From contig OU612071.1 of NCBI GenBank assembly GCA_914767715.1, positions 16,924,948 to 16,988,947 of the forward strand: 64,000 nucleotides of DNA, given 5' to 3'. Of the stretch, positions 23,479 through 35,400 are shown in pieces. Position numbers and translations under genes: made by a program. Source of the DNA: Membranipora membranacea (Eukaryota; Bryozoa; Gymnolaemata; Cheilostomatida; Membraniporidae). Position 1 is the first letter of the stretch. Each line of letters opens with the position of its first letter. Under the pieces are notes generated by a model, which did not search any database, was not told the DNA's origin, and worked only from the letters and a program-made list of their open reading frames with translations.

Positions 23479-26400
23479 CTAAGAGATAATAAACCAAGTG
23501 AAAGAAAGACCTAGCATATAGGCTGTTGATACCATAGACTTAATAATAAACCTAGAGAGGACACTGTATGGACCATTAGCATTCAGGCACGTTGTGGGCG
23601 ACGTAAACACAATTGTTGGCGATGTAACGATATTGGAAATAGTAAAAGCAATGATGCTATCATTGAGTTCAGGTTTTGTGTCGATAGCTTGATCAATTTT
23701 GATTGGATTTTGGGTTTGAAAATCACAATAGATTAAGCAGCTCGTCCTAAACAGTTTGATACTAATTTATGACAAAAAAATTTTCAGAAATTTCAAATTC
23801 AAAATCCTATCCAAATTGATCGACTTATGAACAAAAATCCTGGACTATGGACAGTAACACAATGATTGCATCAATGCTTAAACAACTTCCAATGACGTTA
23901 CTTCGCCCCACAATTAAGTACCTCGCTCCAGCTGTGTGTAGTGTCCTGTCTAGGTTAATTATTAAGTCTACGGTTTATAGCCGCTTCACAGAAACAATAT
24001 TTTATCTGACTCATCCTCACCCATCTTGAAATTACAGTTATATAACTTCGAGTCTATGCCATACAACATGTAACCAATACTGTTATACATACACACATGT
24101 GACGGTGAATATGAGTCCTGTTAATTCAAATTTCTTCCTAATTCAAAAAGTTGCAAGACTGGCTCTAAGTAGTAGTAACATAGCTTTTATATCATAAAAA
24201 CTGTCGATGACTTACATGAGTTGTTATAGAATATAGTGAAAATCGGGGAAAATCTGCAAAATGCATATCAGTTGTTGTAAATGTGACTCACTCAGCTTTT
24301 TCAAACACTAACCTTTAGTACACTATCATCAGAAATAAGGGACCTACCTACCTACCAATAGAGATATAATATCTTACCGCCAGAACACGCCTGTACAATC
24401 ACCAGTTTCGGCTTATGAGCCATTGCAGGAAACTTTGTACCACCAAGAAGACCATAAATATCATGGAGGCGAACACTCCGATCGTCATTACCATGAATGA
24501 CACCGTCAGTACCATGTGACATGATGGCCAACACAAACATACCATAAATGTTGTGCTCTGGTCTCTTAGTCTCAGCTATGATGGTATCACAGATGTCCTA
24601 AAGCATTACAAATCTTGATATTAGTAAAAGAATGCTGCTACCAACACTTCAACAAATTTTAATTTTAAATATAAAATATAATAATATGGTAAATCCTCAA
24701 CATTCATGTAATCAACAAATTACCTATAATTTATACATATTTATTAGGTCAACCTTGCTAATCTGAAGCAATCAATTCATCATTATTATTGATTGGTAGA
24801 AATGAAATGTGACAGTCATAAGTCTCAAGCCATATTACGGATTATATAATCTAAGGTTTCACAGCGTGTTCATAAATTTTTCAAGAAAACACTTCTACTA
24901 ATATTTATTTTTCCCTCACATCTATGTTTAGGGTTACTTAGATATCTTCTTACCTTGGCAGTATAATCTTTATGTTCGCCAGCCACATCAAAGTGGAATC
25001 TCTCAAACATTATTTTGAGATTATTGAAGTCTTGCTCAGAGCCAGGACGTGGAGAGCTAGAATAAGCATTTGAGACTATGAGTACTCTACCTCTGATTCC
25101 TTCACTCATCAGGTATACCTGTGTAAAATGGGAGAAGAATCTGACCTAAATTTTAAATAGTAGGCATCCAATACTTCTTCATACTAATTAAGACTAAAAC
25201 GCAGTGATAACAGGCTGTATAGATAGCTCACATTCAACTCATGTATAAAAATTATTATGTATGCGATGCTAGATTCGATAATGATTCTGTTGGAATAAAT
25301 ATATTTTGGATAATACCTTGTCGTCGTTAGGAAACAGGTGTTGGATATAATCAGGCGTTGTGTGAGGAACGAGATCTATGTTCTCCGAAGCTGTGTCATC
25401 CATCAGAATATCGGGAGTGCGGAATGGATCAGAACCATGTCCATCATATCCAGCCTGGTTAGACTGCTGTAACCCCACATCTGTTGGGACTGCGATGAAT
25501 CCTCCACCTACAGAAATTTATGATATGCATAAATTTCTTAGGAGAAAGCAAATATTAAGATTCTATAAATGGCGTATTTTCGGTTGGACCAAGATGACAG
25601 TCAAATGCATAAAATTTAGGTATCTTATTGATGAAATTCACAGCCAATAGCTTTGTGTCTTCGCAACGGAATAATCTAGGAGATTACAAACTGGTATAAA
25701 AATACTACCTGCTGTTTCTCCACTCAACAGAGGCAAATGAGTTTCTCGGTAGCTTCTCAACTCAACAATTCTCTCAGGGGATAAGTTCTTGCCTGGAATG
25801 AATCAATAAGTGCTCCAATCAAGGAAGAAGAAAGGTTTACAACAAGATTTTCAGTTAGATCAATTTTCGCTTCATTAATCTTCCACAAACACTTTGCGCC
25901 TTCAGATCTAATTTCACTCACATGGTTTCAGAAAAACTGCTGGAACATCGGCACCTTCTGCAAGACAGTGAATTTTGTTTTTCTCGTCGCATTCCATCTC
26001 ATCAGAGAGCATCCATCTTGGGTTGTGAACCATATGAGGTCTCAATTGCTGGGTGAGCAGGCAGCTTCCGCAGCAAAACATGACAGCAGGGTGAGTGCCT
26101 TTCCACGTACTCTTCATGTAGGTAAGAAGGTTTTCTAAGCACATCCTCATCCTCCCCCACGATCGACAGAGGTCATGTATAGAGGTTGACACTTGAAGAG
26201 TGACTCTTGCTTCATGGTAGTGGTGAATGAAATGTGTGGTTGATCCTCCATGGAAAATCTTTGCGCCATTCCTGGCCACTGTACATTTATCATCAGGACT
26301 TCTTGATGAATCAAGTACTACTATGGAAAGCTCATGGTATATGTGATGTGGTAATGGCAGCATGCCCTCAAAACTTATCACAACTCTCAGTTGAAATTCA

Positions 26401-29400
26401 CCGTCAGATTTCCAACTCCTATCATTGTATTCCGTGGTGAAGTATGGGACAACATAGCATTGCAAACCATCCTGGATCGACACAATCGGGCCATGAATCA
26501 GCCTAAACTTCTGCAAGATTCCGAGGGATATATCTATTGGGAATCTTGAGTCTTCACCGATAACATGATTGAGGAGCTCTTCAGAGATCAACCCAGTTTG
26601 CTGGTAATTGACGACATGATTCTCAAATTCTATCTTTGTTGAAATCATCCTCACCTCATCCTCATATTCATACTCCTGTATGCGTTCTTCCCATTGCTTT
26701 GTGGCATCATGATTGAAGAGTACAGCTATGAGACTCCTCAATGATATGAAATCATGGAAAATGGGAAACTGAGGGCAGTCTTCTAGCCATAATAATCTGC
26801 CACATTTGTGCATTAATCTTAGCACAATTTTCAGTGACGGTATATTTTGCTGATAAAGCGACTCAAGAGACTCAATATCTAGGTACGAGGTTGCAAATGA
26901 CTCAATATCAGCAATCATGGCTAACCATAAAGGGGGCAGAAACTGGATGTGACCACATGAGATCTCATCTATGCACTGAATAATGCCATTGAACTGATCA
27001 AAGGCTGGATCATCTCCAACCACAAATATATTTGATCGTTGGAAAAGTTGTCTGTTTTCATCAGAGAAAACTCTAATCGCGGGTCCATGTTTCTCCTCTG
27101 CTGTGCGGTCTCTGATAGTAATCCAGGTTTGTCTACGTAGGAGCTCAACTGTGCGAATGAATACTTCCATCTGATAACTTACATCAGTTTCGGATAGCTT
27201 ATCTTTGTGGGTTAGCACCAGCAGGGGTGGGCCCAAATCAGGGTTAGCTAGGTAAAAGTGAGCTATCCAGTCAAAGCACAGTTGCTTTACCGCTTCACGG
27301 GGATCTTGTGTCGCTAATGTTTTGAACTCATGAAGGTTAACTACTATGACTGGAATGAAGTCCGCTTTCAGTGCGATTTGATATGTAGGGTGGTAAACTC
27401 CATTTCCACCTAGATCTATGATGCGTATTTCCTTTACAGAGTCCATTTTAAGGTTCTTATGATTGAACACAGTTGTGGTTTCATCACTTGGGTTACCTTT
27501 TATCCGCTTTGTTAGGTATCGCTCTTGTTTCCTTAGAGACTCTATGACACTTGTCTTACCTGAGTATGACTTTCCGATCACACCTACGGTTAGGGATGGT
27601 AGCTTTTCAAACCATTCAGCTTCACTATCGAGAAAGAATAACTTAATCGCTTGTAATCCCTGCTCAGCGATAGCAGAGGGTGGACAATTCAAGTTCAAAC
27701 ACCCATCGAGTTTTAGGTGAGTGAGAGCTTGATGTCCGGGAACAGGCAACACCAGTCTTTTCAGATGCATATTGTGGGCCAAGTTTATGCTGGATAAACT
27801 ATTTTGGGAAAGCCATGACATGGTTGAAAACTCAGTGAAACGATTTCCGTCGAGCATCAGTTCCTTCAGGTTGACAAGCAGTGAGAGCCTGCAATCAGTG
27901 AATATTGAGTCCTATTTACCCATTTTAACCATTAACACCATTGTGATATTGTAAATTGTAAGTAAGCTTTGAAATTACTTTGCGTTTATTATAGTAATGT
28001 TTAAACGGCACACAACCCATTCAATAGCTTTACTCTTGCAATATTTGAGGGTACAGCAATATTAACAAGGAACATTTAAATATTGAAAAATGGAACTCCC
28101 CTATTCAGGCTTAAAGTGTTTGTAAAGGATCAGGTTTTTTGGTATCATTCTAGAGATCTCAGTCTAGTTTAGAACATTATTCTATGTTAAAAAGCAGCCT
28201 GTGGCCCAGTTAAGACTTATTTGACCTCAAAGTTGGGATGAGAAGGTACTAAAAAGGTACTATTTTTTTTCTTTGGAGTTGTGATCACTTGTTGAAAATA
28301 GTACCTTTTTGGTACCTCAGATTATAATGGGAATATACAGTACTTTGTAACTAAGGCGTATTGTTATGACACAGTGGTTTTGATATTCTGCATGTGATAT
28401 CAAAACACACAGAATTTATCTATTGAATGAATGGGGAGATACAACATACAGTGGTGCGCGTACCACTGCACAACACACAGGTCTTCAGCTAGAAACCATG
28501 AGTCAAACGCTGTTTCGAGGCCTTCTCTAGTACAACCTCCTCATGGCTGGCCCCAGCAGCATGAAGCCACCCCTGTGCGTTGCTGAGCATCTCAATCAAT
28601 CTCATCGATCCCTCAGTGCATTTTGTAAGTTTCGGTGGTTTGACATAATTGGTGTGTTTACGCTGTTGCGCAACCAGGGAGGCTGCCAACTCTTCATTGT
28701 TTCAGTGCAACAATGTTCGCCCCATCACTCTCATGCTTATACTCTAAGCCAAACCAGTGCAGGGAGGTTTGCTTTCCATCAACTCATCGGCGCAAAGTCG
28801 CTTTCGTCAAGGCACCCGCCCCTCGTGCCACTCGTTCACTACTCAAATTCACCACATTGAGCATAGTACAACTCATACACAAGTCAGAGAGATGACTTGT
28901 TTGCGCTACAGCCAGTGGGCTGACTGTGATTTCCTGTCTCGCTCTGCCTGCTTTTTATGCGAGGGCCAAGCTTTTAATCCTATGTTTGTAAAACCTTAGA
29001 TCTAACTCAGACTCACTTTGATTTTCACTCTGCAGAGATTAAACTACTTTAATTTGAGTATTAAAGGCATAATCTTGCTTAGCCTTATACCCCAGGCAAT
29101 TTGCTTATCATCACTTAATCCCCTCATTCTAATCCTTACAAGGATTATAACAAAAGGAATTAAATGCTGGCCAACTCCACAAAACAAAGTGAGTGTGTTA
29201 AACCCCAGCTTACAAGTAATAGGATTACTTAGCTTTTGTCTTCACACAGTGCTGTTGCCATATCCATGCAGATGCGCTTTCTGCCTCATGTACTATGTTT
29301 TTTGTGGCTTGTTTGAGTGCTCTTCCTGAAAGCCCAACTCTAGTCAGAAATTTGGTAGCTGATCTAGCCATGAATCCACGGCAGCCAACTTCCACTGCGA

Positions 29401-32400
29401 ATAATTCGCAATTCCAACCTTTGTCTTGGCATTGTGTGACCAGATCTTCGTATCTTGTCAGTTTTCTCTCATGCGCATATGAGAGATTTTCTTCCCAAGG
29501 CACCGTCAATTCCATCAGTATTAGTGCTTTTTCTTTGTCAGACCAAACAATTAAGTCTGGTCTTTGGTTCGTGATCACAATATGCTGTGGCATGCTGAGC
29601 TGCTCTGTGAGGTCGCATCTCACCTGCCATTCTCCGCTGTTCATCAATTCCTTTTTGCGCAAAATCTTTTCACGCGCTTCACCACCAGCATTAGCATATT
29701 CACACTTCTCCGTGACATATTTACACAACACTTTCAGGACTTGATTATGCCTATACGTGTATCTTCCCAGGCTCTGTTGGCAATTCGACAGTATATGTCG
29801 AAGTGTGCCCTTAGCCGAGCACTCGGCGCATTTCGAGTTCTCGGTCAAATTCCAGCGTTCCAGGTTTGCCGGGGTCGGTAGTTGATCATAAGCTGCACCA
29901 ACCAGAAAGCTGATCCTTTGTGGCTCCATCGACCACAATTCTGTCCATTTGAGCTGACGCTACTCAACAGACTCCCAACAAGTCCACCTGCCTTGTTGGG
30001 CTTGGCCTACAGCTTGTGTCTGGCGGCGCTCCTCTTCCATCTTGCGCACCTCATCAACTACCATCTCCCGTCTAACCTTTGGGCTTTCCTTTGAGAACCA
30101 CCGGTTTGCTTCCCAGCCGATGCCATGACGTGCAGTTGTCACAGCACCAACAATCTCACTTATCTCCAGTCGAGATTTGGCATCTCTGACAGTCTCTGTG
30201 ACAGACCATTTTTTACCAGTGTCAAGTGTTGGAGCACATTCCCTTATCACCTGGTCTGGTGACTCGTTCAACATCATATCCAGTCTCGCCTTTGATGTTT
30301 TGTACTCTTCCACAAGCGATTTCATAGGTAGTGAAAGAGTAAACGAACTGCCATACAGTGCATTAGTGTTGAAGCTCCTTGGAACTCCAAGCCACTTACG
30401 CATGTGCTTGTTAATCATTTGCTCCATTCTCTCAACTGGTGTTAGCGGAATATCATAAACTGTCAGAGGCCACAGAATTCGAGGCATGAGTGCAAAGTTG
30501 AGAATCCAGGCTTTGTATTTGCCAGACAGACCACATTTTTCAATCGCGTCCAGCCCTGTAATGAGTTGCTTTTTCACCTCGTTTCCGCGAAACCTGTCTG
30601 TGAACGGTAAACTATACCATCTTCCTAAGCTCTTCACAGGCTGCTCTGCAAGCGTGGGAATACGCTCTGTTCCTATGAAGTAGGTATTTGGTACAGGTTT
30701 GCCTTTACACAAAGACAGGGACCGGCTCTTGCTAGGTTTGAATCGCATCGCACATCTCTCTATCAACTCATGCAGTCTATCGATTGAAGCTACAACCTGG
30801 GCCTTATCTGGTGATATTATTGTAATATCGTCCATAAAGGCCCTCATCGGCGGTAGTATCTGGTTATTCGCAACCTGGATCCCATTCACACTGCCTTGTG
30901 AATTCCGTATAACTATCTCCATCACCATAACGAATAGCAAAGGTGATATAGCACATCCCATAGGGATGCCTACTGCCAGCTCTTGCCAGCTCGTGGTAAA
31001 GTTCTTAGTAGTGAATCGCATTTTGAACTTTTTATAGTAGCGCTCAACCATAATCCTTAGCCTGTCGGGCACCCAGAAGTGTGATAGTGCGAGGTCAATT
31101 ATGCTGTGCGGTACAGAACCATAGGCATTCGCCAAATCCAACCAGATTACCTCAAGGTTCGATTTTGCTTGTTTAGCAGACTTTATTGCTGACCAAATCA
31201 TGCTCACATGCTCAAGACATCCAGGGAATCCTGGGATGCCTGCCTTCTGAACTGATGGATCAATGAATCCATTGTTCATAAGATAACCTGTGAGGCGTTT
31301 TGCCAGAACGCTGAAGAATATCTTGCCTTCTACATTTAGCAGTGATATTGGTCTAAACTGCCCTAGGTCCTCCGCCTTATCCTCTTTCGGTATATACACA
31401 CCATTCGCACAACACCACTCATCTGGGATCTTGCCAGACTTCCAGATTTGGTTGAGCACTTTTGTCAAGATCTCCAGTATGCCTGGACATTTCTTGTATA
31501 GCTTATAACTGATGCCATTAATTCCTGGGGCACTTTTGGCACGTGCCTTGGTAACTACATGTGCAACTTCTCCAAGCTTGATATCACCCATCTCAAAACT
31601 GAAACCTGGAGATGTTGGACGTTTAAGCCCAGCAATATCAGTGTTCACCTCGCTCTTGTTACCGTACACTTTTGCCAAGTGTGCCTCAACTTCTGCCTGA
31701 CTAGCCTTGAGCTCGCCGCTCTTACTCTGCTCAAACAACTTCTTGGCAAATCCGTATGGATTTTTCATGAAATTGTTCAAGTTCTTTCGCTTCAACTTCC
31801 TCTTCTTCCTCAAGGCCTCAGCTCTGGCTAGCCTTCTTATTCGTTCCTTGACATCATTAAGCAATACAGAAAGCCCATGCCTTTCTGATTCAGCGCAATT
31901 TCTCATTCTCTCTCAGCGCGCGTTGCTGAGTTCTCAGTTTGCCTTTCTCATATTGGCGTCTATTTGGTATTTTGGTGCACTGAGTTCCACCTCGTTTCGC
32001 AACTAAGCCAAACTTCTCCTCACAAATTGAAAAGAGGATAGCAGGCAGTTGTTTGGCCTTTTTCTCACCGCTTCCAGTCAATGCAGAGTTGAGAGCAACA
32101 ACTGCATATTCGTCAAGCTCACGCCAAGTCTTGACACTGCTCATCTTTGGCCACTCAACCTCCTGCCTTTCACAACCGCTCCCATGATGCTCGGTGGGTG
32201 TTTGAGAATTGGTTGTCTGCCCACTGTGGTTTTCAACCTGGGGCAGTGTACCATCCGTCTTAGGTGCAGAGTTATCTACACTGCGGTTCTATAACACCAC
32301 TTCGCATCCCTTCTTAGTTCTGTGTATTTTCATACCACGCTCAGTTTTGAAACCCCTCTGGCATACGAGGCATGAATACAAGGCATTATTTATCTGTCCC

Positions 32401-35400
32401 ATGCGGTTTAGCTGGTAAAACGGGTTAGTGTATGACATTTCATAATTCAATGACAAAGCTAACAATCTAAATTGAACATAACAAAAATTTACAGCTCTAG
32501 CTCATCCGACAGTGAGAATGAAAATTACAGGGAGATTAACAGCTCTAGTGTGAGCAAGATTGAATATCATTTAGGAGGCATTTGTAGCAAAACGACGCCG
32601 AGTCCATGTGATTATCAGAGGGAAAATATCTCTGAGGTAGTCACACCACTCAAGTTTAAATCTGTATGATTTTGGCCACTGGAAATAACCCACAGTGCTC
32701 TGGCAGATACAACATTTTCTGTTAACCATGGTTACTGCTCGAGATAGAAATTGACAATATAAAGGCAGATCAATACATCGCTACGTATTTCAAGGTTTTG
32801 TTTACATTAATATGATGAATAAATGAGATTGTGGCTATGACATTCCAATCAAACTCCGTCTTCAGCCCGCATGAAAACCAGTGATATGCTTCAATTATTA
32901 GCTTCATGAATAGCGGCTTTCAATAGAATTTCAATGAAAGATACAAATTGTGTGTGTTTTTCTTGAAAATATGTATTTCCAAATCGCACAGAAATCTAAA
33001 ATAAATTCTTTGTAAATCTCGACATTTCAGTCATTAGGATGATGTTGAAATCCAAAGCATGCAATGATTAATACTGAGTGATTTGAGGTTTTGACAATCT
33101 TTTCAACAATTTTTGCAAGTATTCTGATGTTTAAACACTGAAGGTTTTTTTGGATAAACTGTGTTGTTTACATTGTTTAAAAACTAGAAGTTACAAGTCA
33201 CAAAGCAAATTCAACTCAATAAATTTGTCATCTAGTTGTATCGGACTTGTAATGGGTGATGGGTGATGGGTGATGGGTGATGGGTGATGGGTGATGGGTG
33301 GTGGGTAATGGGTGATGTAAAATGCAAATGAATTTGACTGCCTCCTAAAGAGGAGTATTGCTAATTGTGTTAGCAGTGGGATACCTGGAGAAACTTTCTA
33401 TTTTTTCATTAGATCTTGTCCATCTGTGTGCATCACAGATACTCAGCACATCTTAACATAGACTATCAATATTACTGACTGAGTGCAGCAGTTCTTATGA
33501 GAGCACATGTCACTGCACACATCATTCACTTAGGAAATTAATTTGTCGAGTTTTTGAGTTATTTCGTCAGTATGGATCTGATTTGGGAGGCTAGTGTTGG
33601 GTAAATTGCAAGATTTGGTACAAACTATAAAGCATTGCATGGACCATTTTGGCTGAATCTGAAATAAGCAAGGCTTTGTCAGCAGGAAGAATCAATTGCT
33701 CCATTATAATCTTATTTTAACAGAGCAAACAAGCGCATCGCATCGGTCTAAGATGAAAATCACTCATATTTATGACAGCTGACAGGGAATGCGTCAAAGT
33801 CAAAGTCAAAGTCGTTGATTGTAATGTACAGTGGATCTTCTAATCTTTTCTTCGACATGGGCTCATACAGGTTGTTTTGATTAGCGGTCTCAACTCATCA
33901 AATAGTGTGTATACAAATTATAGAACTTTCTTTTGAACTTTTATGTCACCAGACAGACTTGTGAGTGACTTTGTCATTTATTTGCAAAAGTTGTTATCTA
34001 ACCAAAATAGTCATTAATATTACAGTATTTCCCCAATAACAGGCTCATCACAAATCGCCTGGACTAGTTGGGCAGTGCATGAGTAGGCAACTCAATGTTG
34101 TTAACTTATAACCCCCAAACCTACCAGACCAAATAACCCTGATGACTAATTTTATATGCAAGTGCATGTGTGACAGCTGTCTTAATCTGATTTCAAGCTC
34201 AAAAATGATACCAAGTAACCTGTTCCTTTACAAACACTTTAACAGGCTTCTCTCAACTGCAATCTTTGCGACCAGGGAATAACTAACTTGCGGGCGAGGA
34301 CCAAATATCAATTAACTTTCTGTCATATTCTCAGTGTATAGCTAAAATACATGGAAAATGCTGACTCCAAATTGTTCAGTGATTAAGCAGATTAGGTTTA
34401 CAAGGTTTTGCTTGGGATGTCAGTACTATATTTTTAGATGAGGGATCTTTGATATAACTATGAATACATACTGTAGAGGCACTCTAGAAAGCTGATTCCT
34501 GCTCAAATCAATTGTCTCCAAGTTCTCTAGCTTAGCTATCCTATAAAAGATAGCAATTACAGTGTAAGCTGGTTAATTAGAATCCTGTTAATTCGAAAAT
34601 ATCTGTTAATTCAGACACCTGACTGTGTGTGTGTGTGTTTGTGTGTGTTAATGTTCAATGAACTACAGTGCACTCCTCTTAATTCAGACTTTATATTTCA
34701 GCACTCAGAATTCAAACAAAGATAATTGGTCCCATCAGCCAAATGTTGATTCATTCTTATTTAATTTGATTCAAACTCTGCATAATTAGGACACAATTTG
34801 ATGGTCCCTAGAGATTTGAATTGAGTGGAGTGTACTGTATATAATTATATCTGCATAAGAAAAATTATATAACATAAAAATTATATTATATATGCAGCAT
34901 ATTATATTTACAGAATAAGAAGGAGGTCAAAGAATGAAGGATGTGGAAGAGAAGTTTTAAAGAGAACCTTCTTATGCACCAACCTGTCTGTGAATACTTG
35001 CAGCTTGTTACCTGCCATTATGAGCGTTCTCAACTGTTTAAGGTCACCAATACTACAACAGCAAGATGTGACAAAATTCACAAAACAAGCAACGATAGAC
35101 AATAGAGAAACATGAGTCAGCTGTTAGTGAAAAATATTTTTATTCTTTACCTTTTCTGATTCATACTAGTTACTGTAATGATTCGGTGTAACTATTTCTA
35201 TCATTCAATACATGACAAAAGCTCTATTTATCCACAAAACTGAAAGTTTTGTGTTTATGATAAACACATGTGTATACAAAAACCCATAACCAGTGCCTCG
35301 TATCACTTTTTCAAAAAGTCTTTTTGAAAAAAAATAGAAAAAACGGCTGAATCACAGTCCTGTGTCCTACCATGTATGTGTACTAAAACCAGATGAGGGT

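Larger units (their letters stand above)
28490..32420 (-). mobile_element. R2-superfamily non-LTR retrotransposon with restriction-like endonuclease
   Basis: A single minus-strand element in the Roco-caspase intron between exons 34472-34540 and 25922-27888, in the same orientation as the gene. It has an N-terminal zinc finger, reverse transcriptase, C-terminal CCHC knuckle and PD-(D/E)xK-type endonuclease, in the order of R2/NeSL/CRE-like elements. It is recently degraded: one stop near the start, one frameshift and one TAG between RT and endonuclease domains. The low-coordinate part (about 28490-29220) is 3' untranslated sequence with higher GC than the surrounding intron. Borders are approximate; no target duplication was identified. 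Confidence 0.75.

Noticed and set aside
22190-25118. Caspase as a separate gene
   Set aside because: No start codon with upstream context was found before p20, and three phase-matched exons join it to COR. Kept only as an alternative.
26234-27954. Plus-strand frames inside the Roc-COR exon
   Set aside because: Antisense shadows of the 1967-nt coding exon, with no motifs of their own.
29295-32294. Plus-strand frames opposite the R2-like element
   Set aside because: Shadows of the RT/endonuclease frame.
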